Assembly: GCA_014529385.2 (NCBI GenBank)
Contig: CM043959.1
Location: 92,295,529-92,359,528, forward strand
Length of the DNA stretch: 64,000 nucleotides
Reading direction: 5' to 3'
Source: Adiantum capillus-veneris
Lineage: Eukaryota > Streptophyta > Polypodiopsida > Polypodiales > Pteridaceae
The position numbers were made by a program, and so were the translations under genes. The notes beneath the pieces are model-generated. The model saw nothing but the letters and a program-made list of their open reading frames with translations, had not been told where the DNA came from and made no database searches. Each line of letters opens with the position of its first letter. Within the stretch, counting starts at the first letter, position 1. This document shows, one piece after another, positions 45,678 through 57,112 of this stretch.

Positions 45678-48600
45678 TTGGGCAGATTTGAAGTAATTCT
45701 AGGGATGGATTGCCTGAGCAAACATAAAGCCAACATCCATTGCAATGAAGGAAGCATCTATTTTTCAAACTCAAACAGTGAACAAGTCTTAGTGCAAGGC
45801 AGAACAGGGAAAACTCCCCTAAAGGTGGTCAAAGCCAGTCGTTTGGTTAAGGGGTTAAAGAAAGGACTCTCAATTTATGTTATAAGACTCAATAAACCAA
45901 AGACCAAATCATAAGAATTAGAGCCTGAATGGCTAAATGAATATCAAGATATTTTTCCATAGGAATTGACAACTCTTCCACCGCCTAGGGAATTAGTGTA
46001 CAAGATCGAGATCATTCCCTGGTGCCCAACCAATAGCAAGGACTCCCTCTACAAGATGTCACCTACCAAATCCATAGAGTTGAAGAATCAATTGACTCAG
46101 ATTTTGGAACAAGTTTTCATCAAACCCAGTGTCTCTCCCTGGGGTGCTCTTGTACTCTTCCAAAAGAAGAAAGATGGAACGTTCATACTTTGCATAGATT
46201 TTCGAGGCCTAAATGAGTGCACTGTCAAGAACAAGTATCCCTTACCTCGCATAGATGACCTGCTTGATCGACTCAGTGGTTCCAAATTTTTCACCAAGAT
46301 TAATCTCAGGTCAAGCTATTACCAAGTTGGGATAAAAAGGGAGGATATTCCAAAAACAGCTTTCAACACAAGGTTTGGGCATTATGAGTTCACCGTCATG
46401 CCTTTTGGCCTAACTAATGACCCTACCACATTTAGCCATCTCATGACTGACCACTTCAGGACAGAGTTAGATGATTTTGTTCTAGTCTTCTTTGATGACA
46501 TCCTTATATATTCAAAGACTAGAGAAGATCACGAACGGCATGTATGCCATGTCTTGGAGATTCTCAGAAAAGCCCAACTCTATGCCAAGCGGAGCAAATT
46601 CTCTTTCTTTGTAGAGAAGGTTGCCTACTTGGGATACATAGTTTCGAGAGATGGTCTTTCTCCCGACCGAGCTAAGGTGGAAGCTATAGTTCAGTGGCCC
46701 ATTCCCAAGACTGTTTCAAAAGTACGGGGATTCCTTGGCTTAACAGGATGGTGTAGAGTATTTTTCAAAAACTATGCACTCATCGCAAGCCTTCTCACTA
46801 ACCTCACTAAGAAAGAGGAACCCTTTTTCTGGTCTGACAAGAGAGATAGAGCCTTCAACAAATTAAAGGAGATCTTGGCCAGTGAACCTGTTCTCAAACT
46901 TCTAGATTTTCAAAAAACCTTTGAAGTGATAATGGATGCTTGCATACAAGGTATAGGTGTAATCCTACAGCAAGAAGGCCTTCCCATAGCCTATGAATCA
47001 CGACAGCTCAGGATTCATGAGAAGAATTATCCCACCCATGACCTCGAACTACTAGCTGTGGTTCATGCCCTCAAAAAGTGGAGACGCTATTTTCTAGGTC
47101 AGATGTTTGAGCTTGTTAGTTACCACAAAAGTCTCAAGTGGATTTTCAACTAGTCAGATCTCAATATACGGAAAAGGCGATGGGTTGAATTCCTACAAGA
47201 GTTCACTTTTGAGATCAAATTTAGACCAGGCAAGGAAAATCAAGCTGCAGATGCTCTAAGACGATGAGTAGTGGCCCTTGCCATTACACTAGTCTATTCA
47301 ACTCTACCCAAAGAAGTTCAAAATGCCCTCCAAAACGATGAGCAGTTCGATCCGTTGATCCAAGAAATCCAAGCTCAAGTTCAGAAAATATATTTGGAAG
47401 ACTACTCTATTCAAGATGGACTCTTATTCTTCAAGAGTCGATTGTGCATACCTACATGCTTAAGGATGCAAATACTAAAGGAAGCTCATGAAACTCCTCT
47501 TGTAGTGCACCCAGGTTATCACAAAATGTTTGCTTCTCTTAAACAAAATTTCTACTGGCCTGAGATGAAAAAGGATACTTTAGAGTACATTAACAAGTGT
47601 TTGGTATGCCAAAAGGTGAAGGCTGAAAGAGTTAAGATCCCTGGGAAGCTACAACCATTCGATATACATGAAATGATGTGGGAGTGCATCAGTATGGATT
47701 TTGTAACAGGGTTACCCAAGACTGCTAGAAATTTTGATTCTATTTTTGTGGTGGTGGATAAACTCACGAAAGTAGCTCACCTTGTCCCAGTCAAAACCAC
47801 TACCTCTACAGCAGATATTGCACAAATTTTTATAAAATAAATTATCAAATTACATGGAATACCTGCTAGGATAATCAGTGATCGTGATGCCAAGTTTACC
47901 TCTAAGTTTTGGAAGGCCATGTTTCAATTCTTAGGCACTCAATTAAACTTGAGTTCAGCCTATCATCCAAAGACAGATGGACAAACAGAAAGAGTTAATC
48001 AAGTCATAGAAGATATGTTGAGATCATATTGCAATCAGCAACCTCATCTTTGGATCAAATATTTACCCTTAGTGGAATTTGCTTATAATTCTTCCTACCA
48101 TAGAAGCATAGGAATGTCACCATTCAAAGCTCTTTATGGACAAAACTATATCATTCCTCTTAGAATGGCCGACCCAAGTCTCCTAGTACCTGCAGCAGCA
48201 AAGAATACACTTGAAGAAATGGATCGCCAAATCAAAATATTAAGGGAGAACCTTAAGAGAGCAAGTGACAGGCAAAAGAGTTATGCTGATTTACATAGAT
48301 CTCCTCGGATTTTAAAGACAGAAGATAGAGTTTTCCTTAGGGTCAAGCCAAAGAGAAGTTCACTCAAATTGGAAAAATATAAGAAGTTAGCATATAGATA
48401 TTGTGGACCCTTTGAGATTCTGAGAAGGATAGGGTACCAATCTTACGAACTCGCTTTACCCCCTCACTTGCATGTGCACAATGCTTTTCATGTTAGCTTG
48501 CTAAAATGATATGTTGCAGATCCCATTCACATCCTAAATGCTGAAGATACTATTCTTATCACAGAGGAAGAATTCTAGATGGAGCCTGAGAAAATTTTAG

Positions 48601-48716
48601 ACATGAAGGAGTGAAAGCTACGGCATCGAACAATTTGGGAGGTTTTAGTCCAGTGGAAGGGCTATCCCATTGAAGATGCCTCTTGGGAAGATTGGGAACA
48701 CCTTACTTCTTAGTTT
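45678..48716 (+). pseudogene. Chromovirus pol: protease end, RT, RNase H, integrase, chromodomain
   Basis: Single frame, no frameshift seen over about 3 kb, but several stops. Protease end: VILGMDCLSKHKANI (45690). RT: VSPWGALVLFQKKKDGTF, FTKINLRSSYYQVGI, VMPFGLTNDPTTF and catalytic FFDDILIYSK (about 46490). RNase H: FEVIMDACIQGIGVILQQEG and ADALRR. Integrase: zinc domain (H...H...CLVCQ, about 47490-47610) and DDE core with ISMDFVTGLPKT, IISDRDAKFTS and TDGQTERVNQ. Chromodomain-like tail: EVLVQWKGYPIEDASWEDW (48640-48700). Stops lie at 47151, 47265, 47838, 48507, 48576, 48612 and 48711, and two before 45966. Most of the later ones fall where the family has Gln or Arg, consistent with CAG to TAG or CGA to TGA. 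Gag and most of the protease are absent upstream. Confidence 0.92.
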
Positions 48717-49081
48717 CCTCATCTTTAGGATTCTCCTCTTTTTTTGTACTCAAACTTAACCGTCTTAGCCCATGTAACTACAAATCCAAGTTCTATCTTA
48801 CTAAACTTTTGTAACCTAACCTTTTGTTAAATAATAACAAGATTAGTGTTTTCTTTTACATATTGTGACTCGGATCTATGTATGGAATTACAAAATCCAT
48901 AAATAGATTTAGCTAAGTTTGAAATTCTCTCAAGGACTTCTATCAAACACAAGATATGAGAACTCAACCAATTTCATTATATCGATTAAGAAAAAAAAAA
49001 TAGAGGAAGAAAGACTTAAGGCAAGGACCAAGATCTTAGAACATGATGAACTTGTTAAGGGATACAACAAAGATACATTTT
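48717..49081. other. Spacer between pol and the antisense ORF
   Basis: AT-rich sequence with no coding signal. It separates two convergent coding regions, pol on plus and the accessory ORF on minus. An A-rich tract at 48988-49000 is the only notable feature. Confidence 0.5.
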
Positions 49082-49723
49082 CTAGAGGTCAATAAGCCCG
49101 TCCATTACATGATCACAAAAGAAACTATCACAAGCAGGGCACATATTAGGCCTCTCATCAGTAGGAAAGATTCGCTGTGAAATTATTGCACTGATCTCTC
49201 TAGTATGAGGTGGGAAGTTAAAGGGTCCTCTAAGTGGTAAACCAAAGTGAGGGTAAAGATATATCTTTTGATGAGGAAGAAATTGAGCAAGCAAAAAGAC
49301 TCGTTCTGAAAAACCTTGATGCATTGACCCCATCACGCAGTAATACCGAGGACCCAAACCCATAGCTTCAGTAACCATAGCCAAACAGACATTATTATGA
49401 AAGTGATCCCAACCCCAAAGGGTCACCCTTGTTACACTTTGAAATGTCCACCATTTGGTTTGAGCTACTAAAGTTTCCAAGTGAGGAAATAGAAGGCACC
49501 CATATCGCTCCACAAAATCTCTCCTCACAGATTCACTTGTATGTTGTAGATGAGGAATGGCCAAAGATAAAACTAGCTCTTGCCAACGATCCATAAGGTA
49601 AGATAATGAGCAAAAATACAAACCTAATAAATTTTGATAAGATATGGGAATAAGTGAAAGACAAAGGGAATAATACTGTAAGAAATGAAAATATGATTCA
49701 CTATATATAGGCCAGCCAGCCAA
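49082..49723 (-). CDS. Accessory ORF in antisense position, before the 3' LTR
   Basis: A 213-codon intact minus-strand ORF, convergent with pol. It starts MAGWPIYSESYFHFLQYYS and contains LMDRWQELVLSLAIPHLQ and FVERYGCLLFPHLETL. The core shared with the sense ORF at 44964-45515 follows (VTLWGWDHFHNNVCLAM; LGLGPRYYC; LPHQKIYLYPHFGLPLRGPF). The end has a possible zinc site, CPACDSFFCDH (two CxxC-like pairs with His). No signal peptide or clear membrane segment beyond a hydrophobic N-terminal stretch. Antisense ORFs at this place are known in several plant gypsy lineages and are expressed from their own promoter there. No function is known. The ORF is open, whereas pol is broken by stops. Confidence 0.6.
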   Translation of the reverse strand: MAGWPIYSESYFHFLQYYSLCLSLIPISYQNLLGLYFCSLSYLMDRWQELVLSLAIPHLQHTSESVRRDFVERYGCLLFPHLETLVAQTKWWTFQSVTRVTLWGWDHFHNNVCLAMVTEAMGLGPRYYCVMGSMHQGFSERVFLLAQFLPHQKIYLYPHFGLPLRGPFNFPPHTREISAIISQRIFPTDERPNMCPACDSFFCDHVMDGLIDL

Positions 49724-49837
49724 CGAAGTCTAAACTAGCATTATCCAAAAGCTGAAAGTGTAACTTGCGGATCAAGATCTACCAACTTCCTTATTTGTTT
49801 TGAGTTGAGGATAGCTCTTTCTTTTTGTTGGGGAGTT

Positions 49838-51543
49838 TGTAAGGTCCTCCTCTTAGCCCTTACTCTTGATGGCATATCTAAGCTGCCCACTTTTCGAATA
49901 CGATCGAGTAAATTTAGTCTATAGTCAAGCACCCAAGCTACCCACAAGACACTTTTGGTTTTCACCATGAGAACGTGGATATAACCAATGTAAAGCTATC
50001 CACGAGACACTTTTGGTTTTCACCAATGCATAGGATATTAGTTTTATCCCAAGATATTAAAAAAATCATAAGAAAGAATAAGGGTAAGGTGAAAAAAAGT
50101 AACTTGTTGGAAGTAGCTTGTTGAAGAAGCCACTTGTTGAAAAATAGCTTGTTGAATAAGCCACTTGTTGCAAAGTAGCTTGTTGAAAAAGCCACTTGTT
50201 GAATTGAAAAGTAGCTAACTTGTAGGAAAGTAGCTTCATGCATAAGCCACTTGTCGAGAAAGTAGCTTCTTGCATAAGACACTTGTAGGAAATTAGCTTC
50301 TTGCATAAGTAGCTTATTGGAGAAGCTTTGAGAAGGAAGAAAGCATATCAATATATGCAAAAGTAACTTATCATGATAAGTTAAGGGCCTTATCAAATTA
50401 ATCTTAAAAAGAGGCCTTCCCTACTCATTAAACACTTCACTTCACTTCTCTACACTTTGCTTCACTTCACGTCCCTTCACTTCTCTTCACATTTTGATAG
50501 TGCAAGCTTGATAGTGAGCTATAAAAGCCAAAGCTAATCCTCCCTCATACACACCCTACACACACCTCTCTCCTCAAAAGAAGCCATAATCATAATCCAA
50601 ATTACCATTACACTTTTCACCTTCTCTCTCCTACCTAAAATCTTTCCATAGCTTCAGTTTTCTTAACCTCTCTCTTTCCCGATAGCCAAATCAGTGGTTT
50701 CAAGCAAAGGGAAGCGAAAAAGAACCGGCGACATTAATTCACCTCATTGTTGCTCTTCCAAAGCAAGGAGAAGACCCTACTAAAGACACATTAAGTTAAG
50801 AAACCATAAGCCTCTTCTAGCAACATAATTAATCCTCTCCACGATAGTAAAGGTACGTCTAAATCCCTTCTTAAAGAAGAATTTGTTAATCATTCATACA
50901 CTATTACACGCATATTTTACAGAACACTAGCATGTCCACTCTTAAAAACTTTACCATTTTTACACTACCATGCATAGAAGGGTTTTACTCTTGTACAAGC
51001 ACTCAAAGGAAGTTTTGATTAGTTGCCCAGGATTGCAACTTGGTGCATTTTGAAGTTTTGTGTGTACCACGCAAAGACACACCAAGAGAAACTCATTATA
51101 GAAAGCATATGCATTGTTCACTTCAAGTTTGTCTGCTTTCAAGTTTGTTTTGCAAATTCGAAGGGGGGAGTAAGGGGATAGCTTCATGGATGTCATGACC
51201 GTGTTGCTTGAACATAAAACTCCCAACACTTCCATGGAGATGCCCCATGGATGGCAATGATGAAAAGGGACCAAAATGGGATTCATTGAAGTCGAGGTTA
51301 ACTCAAAACTTTCGTCAAGACAAAACCTTAAAATTCCAAGAGATTCGTTGATTTATAAGGTCTTGTTTGAGTAAAAAATTAAAAGGAAATAGCAATTAAG
51401 GGATTATAACTCAAGGAGCTTATCTAAATTTAAACTAGGATTAAAAACTTTACCGAGAAGATTGACATGGATAGCCCTAGCATAACATAGAGATTTAAGT
51501 GTGAACTTGTCTTCATGTTTGGAAAAAGGCCGGCGCAGGTGTT
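49838..51543 (+). repeat. 3' LTR of element C, truncated
   Basis: It starts TGTAAGGTCCTCC after a purine-rich GTTGGGGAG. It aligns with the 5' LTR from 40933 to about 42521, then jumps to the segment corresponding to 44242-44318 (GCCCTAGCATAA ... GCCGGCGCAGGTGTTTA). This skips the inverted-repeat transposon. After 51543 similarity to the 5' LTR ends, so the last 550 bp of the LTR are missing or replaced. The tandem-repeat zone (50098-50325) is shorter than in the 5' copy. Confidence 0.8.
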
Positions 51544-52826
51544 TATCTGCGAGATACAACGGGGGATGGTCCTTTTTGGCTAGGACTGATAACAGTTGGT
51601 CTATGTTTTGAGCTCAGGTTCATTCAGTGCCCTAGAAATGAGATTGAATGGGAATGTGTCACGGCCGGGTGGATGTGACCCGCATATGCATCTGGAAATT
51701 GGCCTAGTCCACGTAGGCCTAATGCCAACGGGGAAAAGGAGGAAGGAAAAAGTATCCATGGAGGTATCATGATAAGGGAGGAGGATGTGATTTAATTAAG
51801 GAACTCTTCAAATTGTTTGGTAAAAAGGAACCTTGGAAAGGTTAGGAACCTAAATGGGCTATTTCGCAATTGTCCTCATCAGCTGATTTTTTGCTCTTCT
51901 TCTCAGGATTATTGATTTAAAAGGAACCTAAAGTAGACTATCTTTGAAGCCTTTCCCACACAAGATAAAGAAAGATAAGAATGGGAATTTGTGTAAAGGC
52001 GCCGCCTTCTCACGTGGCAGAGGGGACAAGATACCCGAGTCCTGGGAGGAGGATTAGGATATGCCTGGAGAAGTATATGTGATTGCTTAAAAGATAACTA
52101 GATAATTTTACTAATATTGTGGTGTGTGGTTGTGTAGATTATGTGTCCGACCACCTAGGGTGGGAGGACACTCAGTTCTTGGCATGTAGTCTCTATTGGC
52201 AATATAAGGAGCTGTATGACTCTCTTGTGGGCAAACTCATTTGGGTTTTATTCTTGTCCACATGTGAGCACACCACATTGGTGGAGGAGACGTGCACGGG
52301 TAGTTAGGGACCTTGCTTTATTTCAGTTCTTGCTCTGTGCACGCAGCCATGGAGTTCTTGCTTGACACAGGGTAAAAAGAGAGAGAACTAGAGAAGGGCT
52401 GGTGCTGTCATCCCATATGCTCGCACCTTTTTCAGCCGCAGCCCCAATCCTTTTCGACGTGTAAAGTGTGCCAGCCTACCATTTATCTTCTGCTCCACAC
52501 ACATCGTCATATCTATCCTTGATCTCCACTCTTTTCACGCCATGAAAGTGTCACCACTGTTGCTCATTCATCATGATCACTGGAGCTTATCACAATACCT
52601 GCACGAATCCCTGTACTCACAACCCTGGTTGGCTGTCTTCCTGTATGATTATCTCAAGCTCACTCCAAGCTGACAATACACTATCCCATCAGCACCCTCT
52701 TACCAATTATGGACCTACGCACGCCGGCCATACACCTCAATTAACATCAACCCAATCTGGAGTTTCACTGCATGTGCATGGCCGAGTCACTTTGTACATG
52801 ATGATGAGCAACAGAACATCGATTTA
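51544..52826. other. Non-coding or unrecognised DNA
   Basis: Sequence beyond the truncated LTR. It contains GGGGAAAAGGAGGAAGG-type purine runs (about 51735) and moderate GC. An ORF at 52573-53034 is Ser/Thr-rich without motifs and overlaps better candidates in other frames. I do not call it. The origin may be another LTR, but termini were not found. Confidence 0.4.
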
Positions 52827-53564
52827 TTGCTTACGGACAGGTGCTTCTTTGCGGAAATCAACAGCATTTTCTCTCAAATCAAGCAGTTGTTGCTCATGCA
52901 GCCCCACGATCAGCCCTTCTCCTGCCTCAATTCTGACCTCTTCATCCCCGTCCATATGCAAGGAGTCCCCGACAAATTCATACCCAGAAGCTGCGGTCTC
53001 TATACCTGCAGGCAGAGGTTGCTGCTGCTTGTAAACTACATTCAAGAAGGAGCGTTGTCTCTTGAAGACGCCAGTCATGATGCTGATGCTTCTCCTCAAA
53101 CTACGCAGCCTCCAATGAACATTTCTCTACTTCTGCAACCACCGATCTCTGCAATAGCTCTTGCATTTAATGTTTTCTCTTCTGAGGTGTTCCTTCACCA
53201 TACCCAGACTGTGCTAACTCTGCTGGCCCTTGCCCAAATCTCAATGCAGCAACCTATTCTTGCTACTATGCACCTGGTGCTCCATAATCAATCAGGTGCC
53301 AGTGAACAAATGGAAGATGTGATTGAGCCGGATAATTGCAACTTCTTGATGCAGCTATTGTTCACACACCAAATCGGCGGACAAACACTCTCCAAGCAGT
53401 TTTTGCTGCCATGCAAATGCTTTGCCCAACTGGCAGTCTCGCCTTTTCTCAGCGATCATGATTCTCAACAATTTTGCTATTTTGCTTGCAGCAGAGGCTC
53501 TTCTTTGTCATCAATCAGATTATTGGCTGATCTGAACCAAGCTGATTTGAGACCTAATGATTGA
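52827..53564 (+). CDS. Hypothetical ORF, coding status doubtful
   Basis: A 245-codon plus-strand ORF, the longest in this GC-richer segment, with hydrophobic Leu-rich stretches (FLHHTQTVLTLLALAQ) and no motif I recognise. Opposing minus-strand frames are also open (53782-53477, MNLIKGVWCNGLLNTGKQL; 53099-52824, acidic). The 3' part, from 53323, is repeated at 63057. There the plus frame shows more amino-acid changes than the 101-codon minus frame, which differs at only three residues by eye. That slightly favours the minus strand as the formerly coding one. Either may be a fragment of an unknown element. No function is proposed. Confidence 0.25.
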   Translation: MLTDRCFFAEINSIFSQIKQLLLMQPHDQPFSCLNSDLFIPVHMQGVPDKFIPRSCGLYTCRQRLLLLVNYIQEGALSLEDASHDADASPQTTQPPMNISLLLQPPISAIALAFNVFSSEVFLHHTQTVLTLLALAQISMQQPILATMHLVLHNQSGASEQMEDVIEPDNCNFLMQLLFTHQIGGQTLSKQFLLPCKCFAQLAVSPFLSDHDSQQFCYFACSRGSSLSSIRLLADLNQADLRPND

Positions 53565-53881
53565 AGAGCTACCATAACTAAAGAAGGTTTGTTGCTCTGA
53601 CTGCTCACCCACCAAGGAGTTGCTACAGTATTAGTATTGTTGGAGACGTGCCTTTTTGTGGTGATCACATCTAGCCCAACATCTCCATTATGTCGTAGCT
53701 TTATGTCTCTAGCCTTACTTTCTGTTAGCTGCTTACCAGTGTTCAATAAACCATTGCACCAAACCCCTTTGATGAGATTCAATGTATGTCACAAAAAGAT
53801 CGCATCCAAGTCGCTATGATGCAGTCCCCATAGTCTATCCGGTATAGCCATTTGCATTGGGATAGCGACCTGATGCCATGC
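53323..53881. repeat. Duplicated flank, copy 1
   Basis: About 559 bp directly upstream of LTR1 recur at 63057-63615 with equal length and roughly 95% identity by eye, and directly upstream of another LTR start. Both copies end GATAGCGACCTGATGCCATGC before TG of the LTR, given here in full only up to 20 bases. It contains the minus-strand ORF 53782-53477. Confidence 0.9.
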
Positions 53882-54375
53882 TGTAAGGTTTCTAGTTTCT
53901 GAAACCTTAAAGGTTGTATAAAGCTTAATCAAATTGATATGATTATTGAAAAAGCAACATAGAATTGTCCGACCATGGCAAATATTGGTATTTTTGGAAT
54001 CTTAAGCATAGCAAAAACCCCGGGCTAGAAATTTTGTGTATTGAATTCCGATAAAAACTGGCATAGTTATGACCCCTGGAAGTTTACACTGTGAATTGAG
54101 TAAAATCGGTAAAATTGAAGGGTTGCAGTAATCATTTAAGCATAGACTTTATTAAAGGCCTCCTAGATATTTACAAGATATTTACCAATTAAGCAAAAAT
54201 AGGTCAAAATATAACGGAATTGATATTTTACAAGCTGGCAAGTAATGGGAGGGTCATCACTGACCTGCCAGGGACTCATTTAGCAACAGGGGGCGTTTTT
54301 TGACCTGTAGGGGACTGCTTGAACTGCAAGCAACTGCCTTTTTCAGCTGGTGAGAGCTTATGAGTGCCAGAAAAC

Positions 54376-54383
54376 TATAAATA
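54376..54383 (+). promoter_or_regulatory. TATA box of LTR1
   Basis: AAAACTATAAATAAGACCCC, with a pyrimidine-rich CTCTCTCTCTCTCATC about 50 bp downstream. The same box is conserved in LTR2 at 61004-61011 and repeated there at 61746-61753. Transcription would start near 54405-54420, by usual spacing. Confidence 0.65.
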
Positions 54384-54829
54384 AGACCCCTAGCTTCACA
54401 TTTACACAGACTCGGAGCTTTGATACTCTCTCTCTCTCATCTAGAGAGAACACTATGTAGAAATCATTAGAGATTAATCTCTAATTGATTAACCTAAATG
54501 GTAATTAGCATAATCCTTCTTAATTAGCAAGGTTACATTAAGCTATTTTGTTAATAAATCAAATATTAGGCCTATGTATACTCATAAAACCTCTCTTAAT
54601 TAATTAATCTCTTCTAATTATTTTAATTAAGCTTAGTAATATTAAGCTAACTAAATATCCTATCATATTAGGGCTGAAATTAGCCAAATTAACCATGAAT
54701 TAATGGTAAATATATTAATTAAGCTTAGATTAAGTTGAGGTAATTATTAGAGTTGCATTAGATAGTCATTAAGCTAGAAAAATTATCATATAATTTTTTG
54801 AGTAATTTTCCTAATTAATTAGGCATAAT

Positions 54830-56200
54830 TACTCTATTTTTTGAGCAAATTAAATAGGGAAAGTTAGTAAATTAATTTCAAATGCTGTGATATATTTATC
54901 ACTAGTTAGATAGGTGTTAAGAAACCCGTGATAGTTAGGATAAGCTCAGAAAATCAATCTAGCTAATTACTTTAGTAGAAATACTCTATTTTTTCAAAAA
55001 TTTAAATAGGGAAAATTAGTAAATTGATTTCAAATGCCATGATATATTTATCAGTGATTAATTAGCTGTTGAAAAACCTGTGATAATTAAGAGAAGCTCA
55101 GATAATTAATCTAGATAATTACTTAAGCATAAATACTCTATTTTTTGAGCAATTTAAATAGGGGAAATTAGTAAATTGATTTCAAATGCTGTGATATATT
55201 TATCAATAGTTAATTAGGTGCTAAGAAACCCGTGATAATTAGAAGAAGCTCAGACAATTCATCTAGCTAATTACTTTAGCAGAAATACTCTTATTTTTCA
55301 TCAATTTAAAATGGGGAAAATTAGTAAATTGATTTTAAATGCCAAGATATATTTATCAATGGTTAATTAGGTGTTAAGTAACCCTTGATAATTAGGAAAA
55401 GCTCAGATAATTAATCTATCTATTTACTTTAGCAAAAATACTCTGTTTTTTGAACAATTTAAATAAGGGAAATCAGTAAATTGATTTTAAATGCCATGAT
55501 ATATTTATCAATGATTAATTAGGTGTTAAGGAACCCATGATAATTAGAAGAAGCTGAGATAATTTATCTAGCTAATTACTTTAGCATAAATACTCTATTT
55601 TTTGAGCAATTTAAATAGAAGAAATTAGTAAATTGATTTCAAATGCTTTGATATATTTATCAGTGGTTAATTAGCTGATAAAGATCCATGATAATTAGGA
55701 GAAGATCAGATAACTAATCTAGCTAATTACTTTAGCAAAATTACTTTGTTTTCAGAGAAAATTAAATAGGAAAAATTAGTAAACTGATTTTAAATGATGT
55801 GAGATATTTATGAGTGGTTAATTAGGTGTTAAGAAACCCGTGATAGTTAGGAGAAGCTAAGATAATCAATCTAGCTAATTACTTTAGCAAAAATACTTTG
55901 TTTTTTGGATAATTTAAATAGGAAAAATTAACAAATAGGTTCAAATTGAATTGAGTTATTTATTAGAGGTTAATTAGATGTTTGGAAAATTGTGATAACT
56001 ATACTAATCTCAGATAATTACTTTAATTAATTATCTTAATGGAATTACGCTGTTTTTAAGGATAAATTAAAGGGGAAAATTAGTAAATCATGTGCCATGA
56101 TTACATGTTATTTATTAGAGCTATATTATAGGGTAAAAAGACCGTGATAATTATGCCAAGTTTAGAAAAGTAGTATAGATATTTATCTAAGTTAAATAAT
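54830..56200 (+). repeat. 152-bp tandem array in LTR1
   Basis: The landmark TACTCTATTTTTTGAGC-type sequence begins units at about 54830, 54982, 55134, 55286, 55439, 55591, 55742 and 55894. Two worn units follow (about 56046 and 56204). Period is 151-153 bp, about 8-10 units, AT-rich, with conserved AAATTAGTAAATTGATTTC, GATATATTTATCA and AACCCGTGATAATTAG. It lies between the promoter and the leader ORF, so it is part of the long 5' leader RNA. It contains several short upstream ATGs. Confidence 0.92.
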
Positions 56201-56926
56201 ACTATTTCTAGCTAAAAACTAAAGAGGGAAATTAGTAAATCATGCTATATGGTTACATGCTATTTATCAAATCTATATTATAGGGTAAAGAGGTCGTGAT
56301 AATTATGCCAAGGTTAGAAAATTAGTATAGATATTTATCTAAGTCAAATTATCATAATTTTAGCTGAAAATTGAAGATGGAAATTATATAATTAAGTTTG
56401 AAAATAATAAGATAATTATCAGACGTCAAAAATATCCTTATCTACTTGTGGTAATTATACCATAGTTAATTGGTGAGGTTAAAAAATTATAATTGACCAA
56501 ACATCCTATTTTTAGTGAATGATTAATTAAAATAAATAGACTTTGTGGTCAAAAGTTTTTAGAAAAATTATAGTAAGTGTAAACCTATGATATCAAGTTG
56601 AGGAAATGAAATCTTTAAGATAAATTAAATACAATAAATATTGAGCCCAAAATAAGTAGATTATTAGCTTAAAAGTCAATGGAAAAATTAGGGAAAAAGA
56701 TATAGAAAATTATAATAAAATTAGGAGAGCTTAGAAAACCCTTAGGGAAGTGGTGGAAAAAGTTATCATACCTATATAGATAAATAAGAAATTACTAGGT
56801 CAAGAATTTACCAATTAAGACTATAAATTTAACCTTGGATGGGTTACGATTGAATACAAGGTTAAGTCTAGATTTTTGAACTATTTACCTAATGATTAGA
56901 CGTCCTTTTTATAAGGAGAAGAAGTT

Positions 56927-57112
56927 ATGATACCAAAAAGGACCCGAGAAAATCCTACATCTGATGATGAGGACGTAGCTCCAAAACGAACTAGAGTGTC
57001 GCACGAGGAGGAAGCCGGGCCTAGAAGTAGGCCTACGGAGGAGAGTCTTCAGGCAGCAGCGCAACAACAGATGGCCAATCAATCCCAGGTGGGTTTCCCA
57101 TTATTCAATTAA
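56927..57112 (+). CDS. LTR-encoded leader ORF, MIPKRTR start
   Basis: A 61-codon ORF inside LTR1. It begins MIPKRTRENPTSDDEDVAPK and repeats the motif (PKRTR at residues 3-7 and again near 20). Then come acidic and Gln-rich stretches (AAAQQQMANQSQ). After codon 54 a donor-like CAG|GTGGGT stands in phase 0 (57088/57089). Past the LTR end and the primer binding site, an acceptor-like ACAATTCAG (58379) would join to GAAGATCCTGTGATTG in phase 0, the start of the open gag-region frame. LTR A carries the counterpart (MAPVKRTR start, phase-0 donor). I therefore read this as exon 1 of gag, encoded by the LTR. Direct RNA evidence is lacking, and the alternative is a stand-alone leader peptide. Confidence 0.55.
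   Translation: MIPKRTRENPTSDDEDVAPKRTRVSHEEEAGPRSRPTEESLQAAAQQQMANQSQVGFPLFN

Larger units (their letters stand above)
40933..51543 (+). mobile_element. Ty3/gypsy chromovirus with long LTRs (element C)
   Basis: Layout: 5' LTR 40933-44868 (with a 1.7-kb insert), primer binding site 44871, a sense ORF 44964-45515, protease C-terminus to integrase and chromodomain about 45678-48716, an antisense ORF 49723-49082, polypurine-like GTTGGGGAG at 49827-49835, and 3' LTR from 49838. The LTRs start TGTAAGGTCCTCC in both copies and align for about 1.6 kb. The 3' copy then leaves the alignment near 51543 and lacks the LTR's last part. LTR divergence is modest, but not negligible, by eye. The element landed in the MULE-like pseudogene. 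It is inactive: pol has several stops and gag is missing or replaced. Confidence 0.85.
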
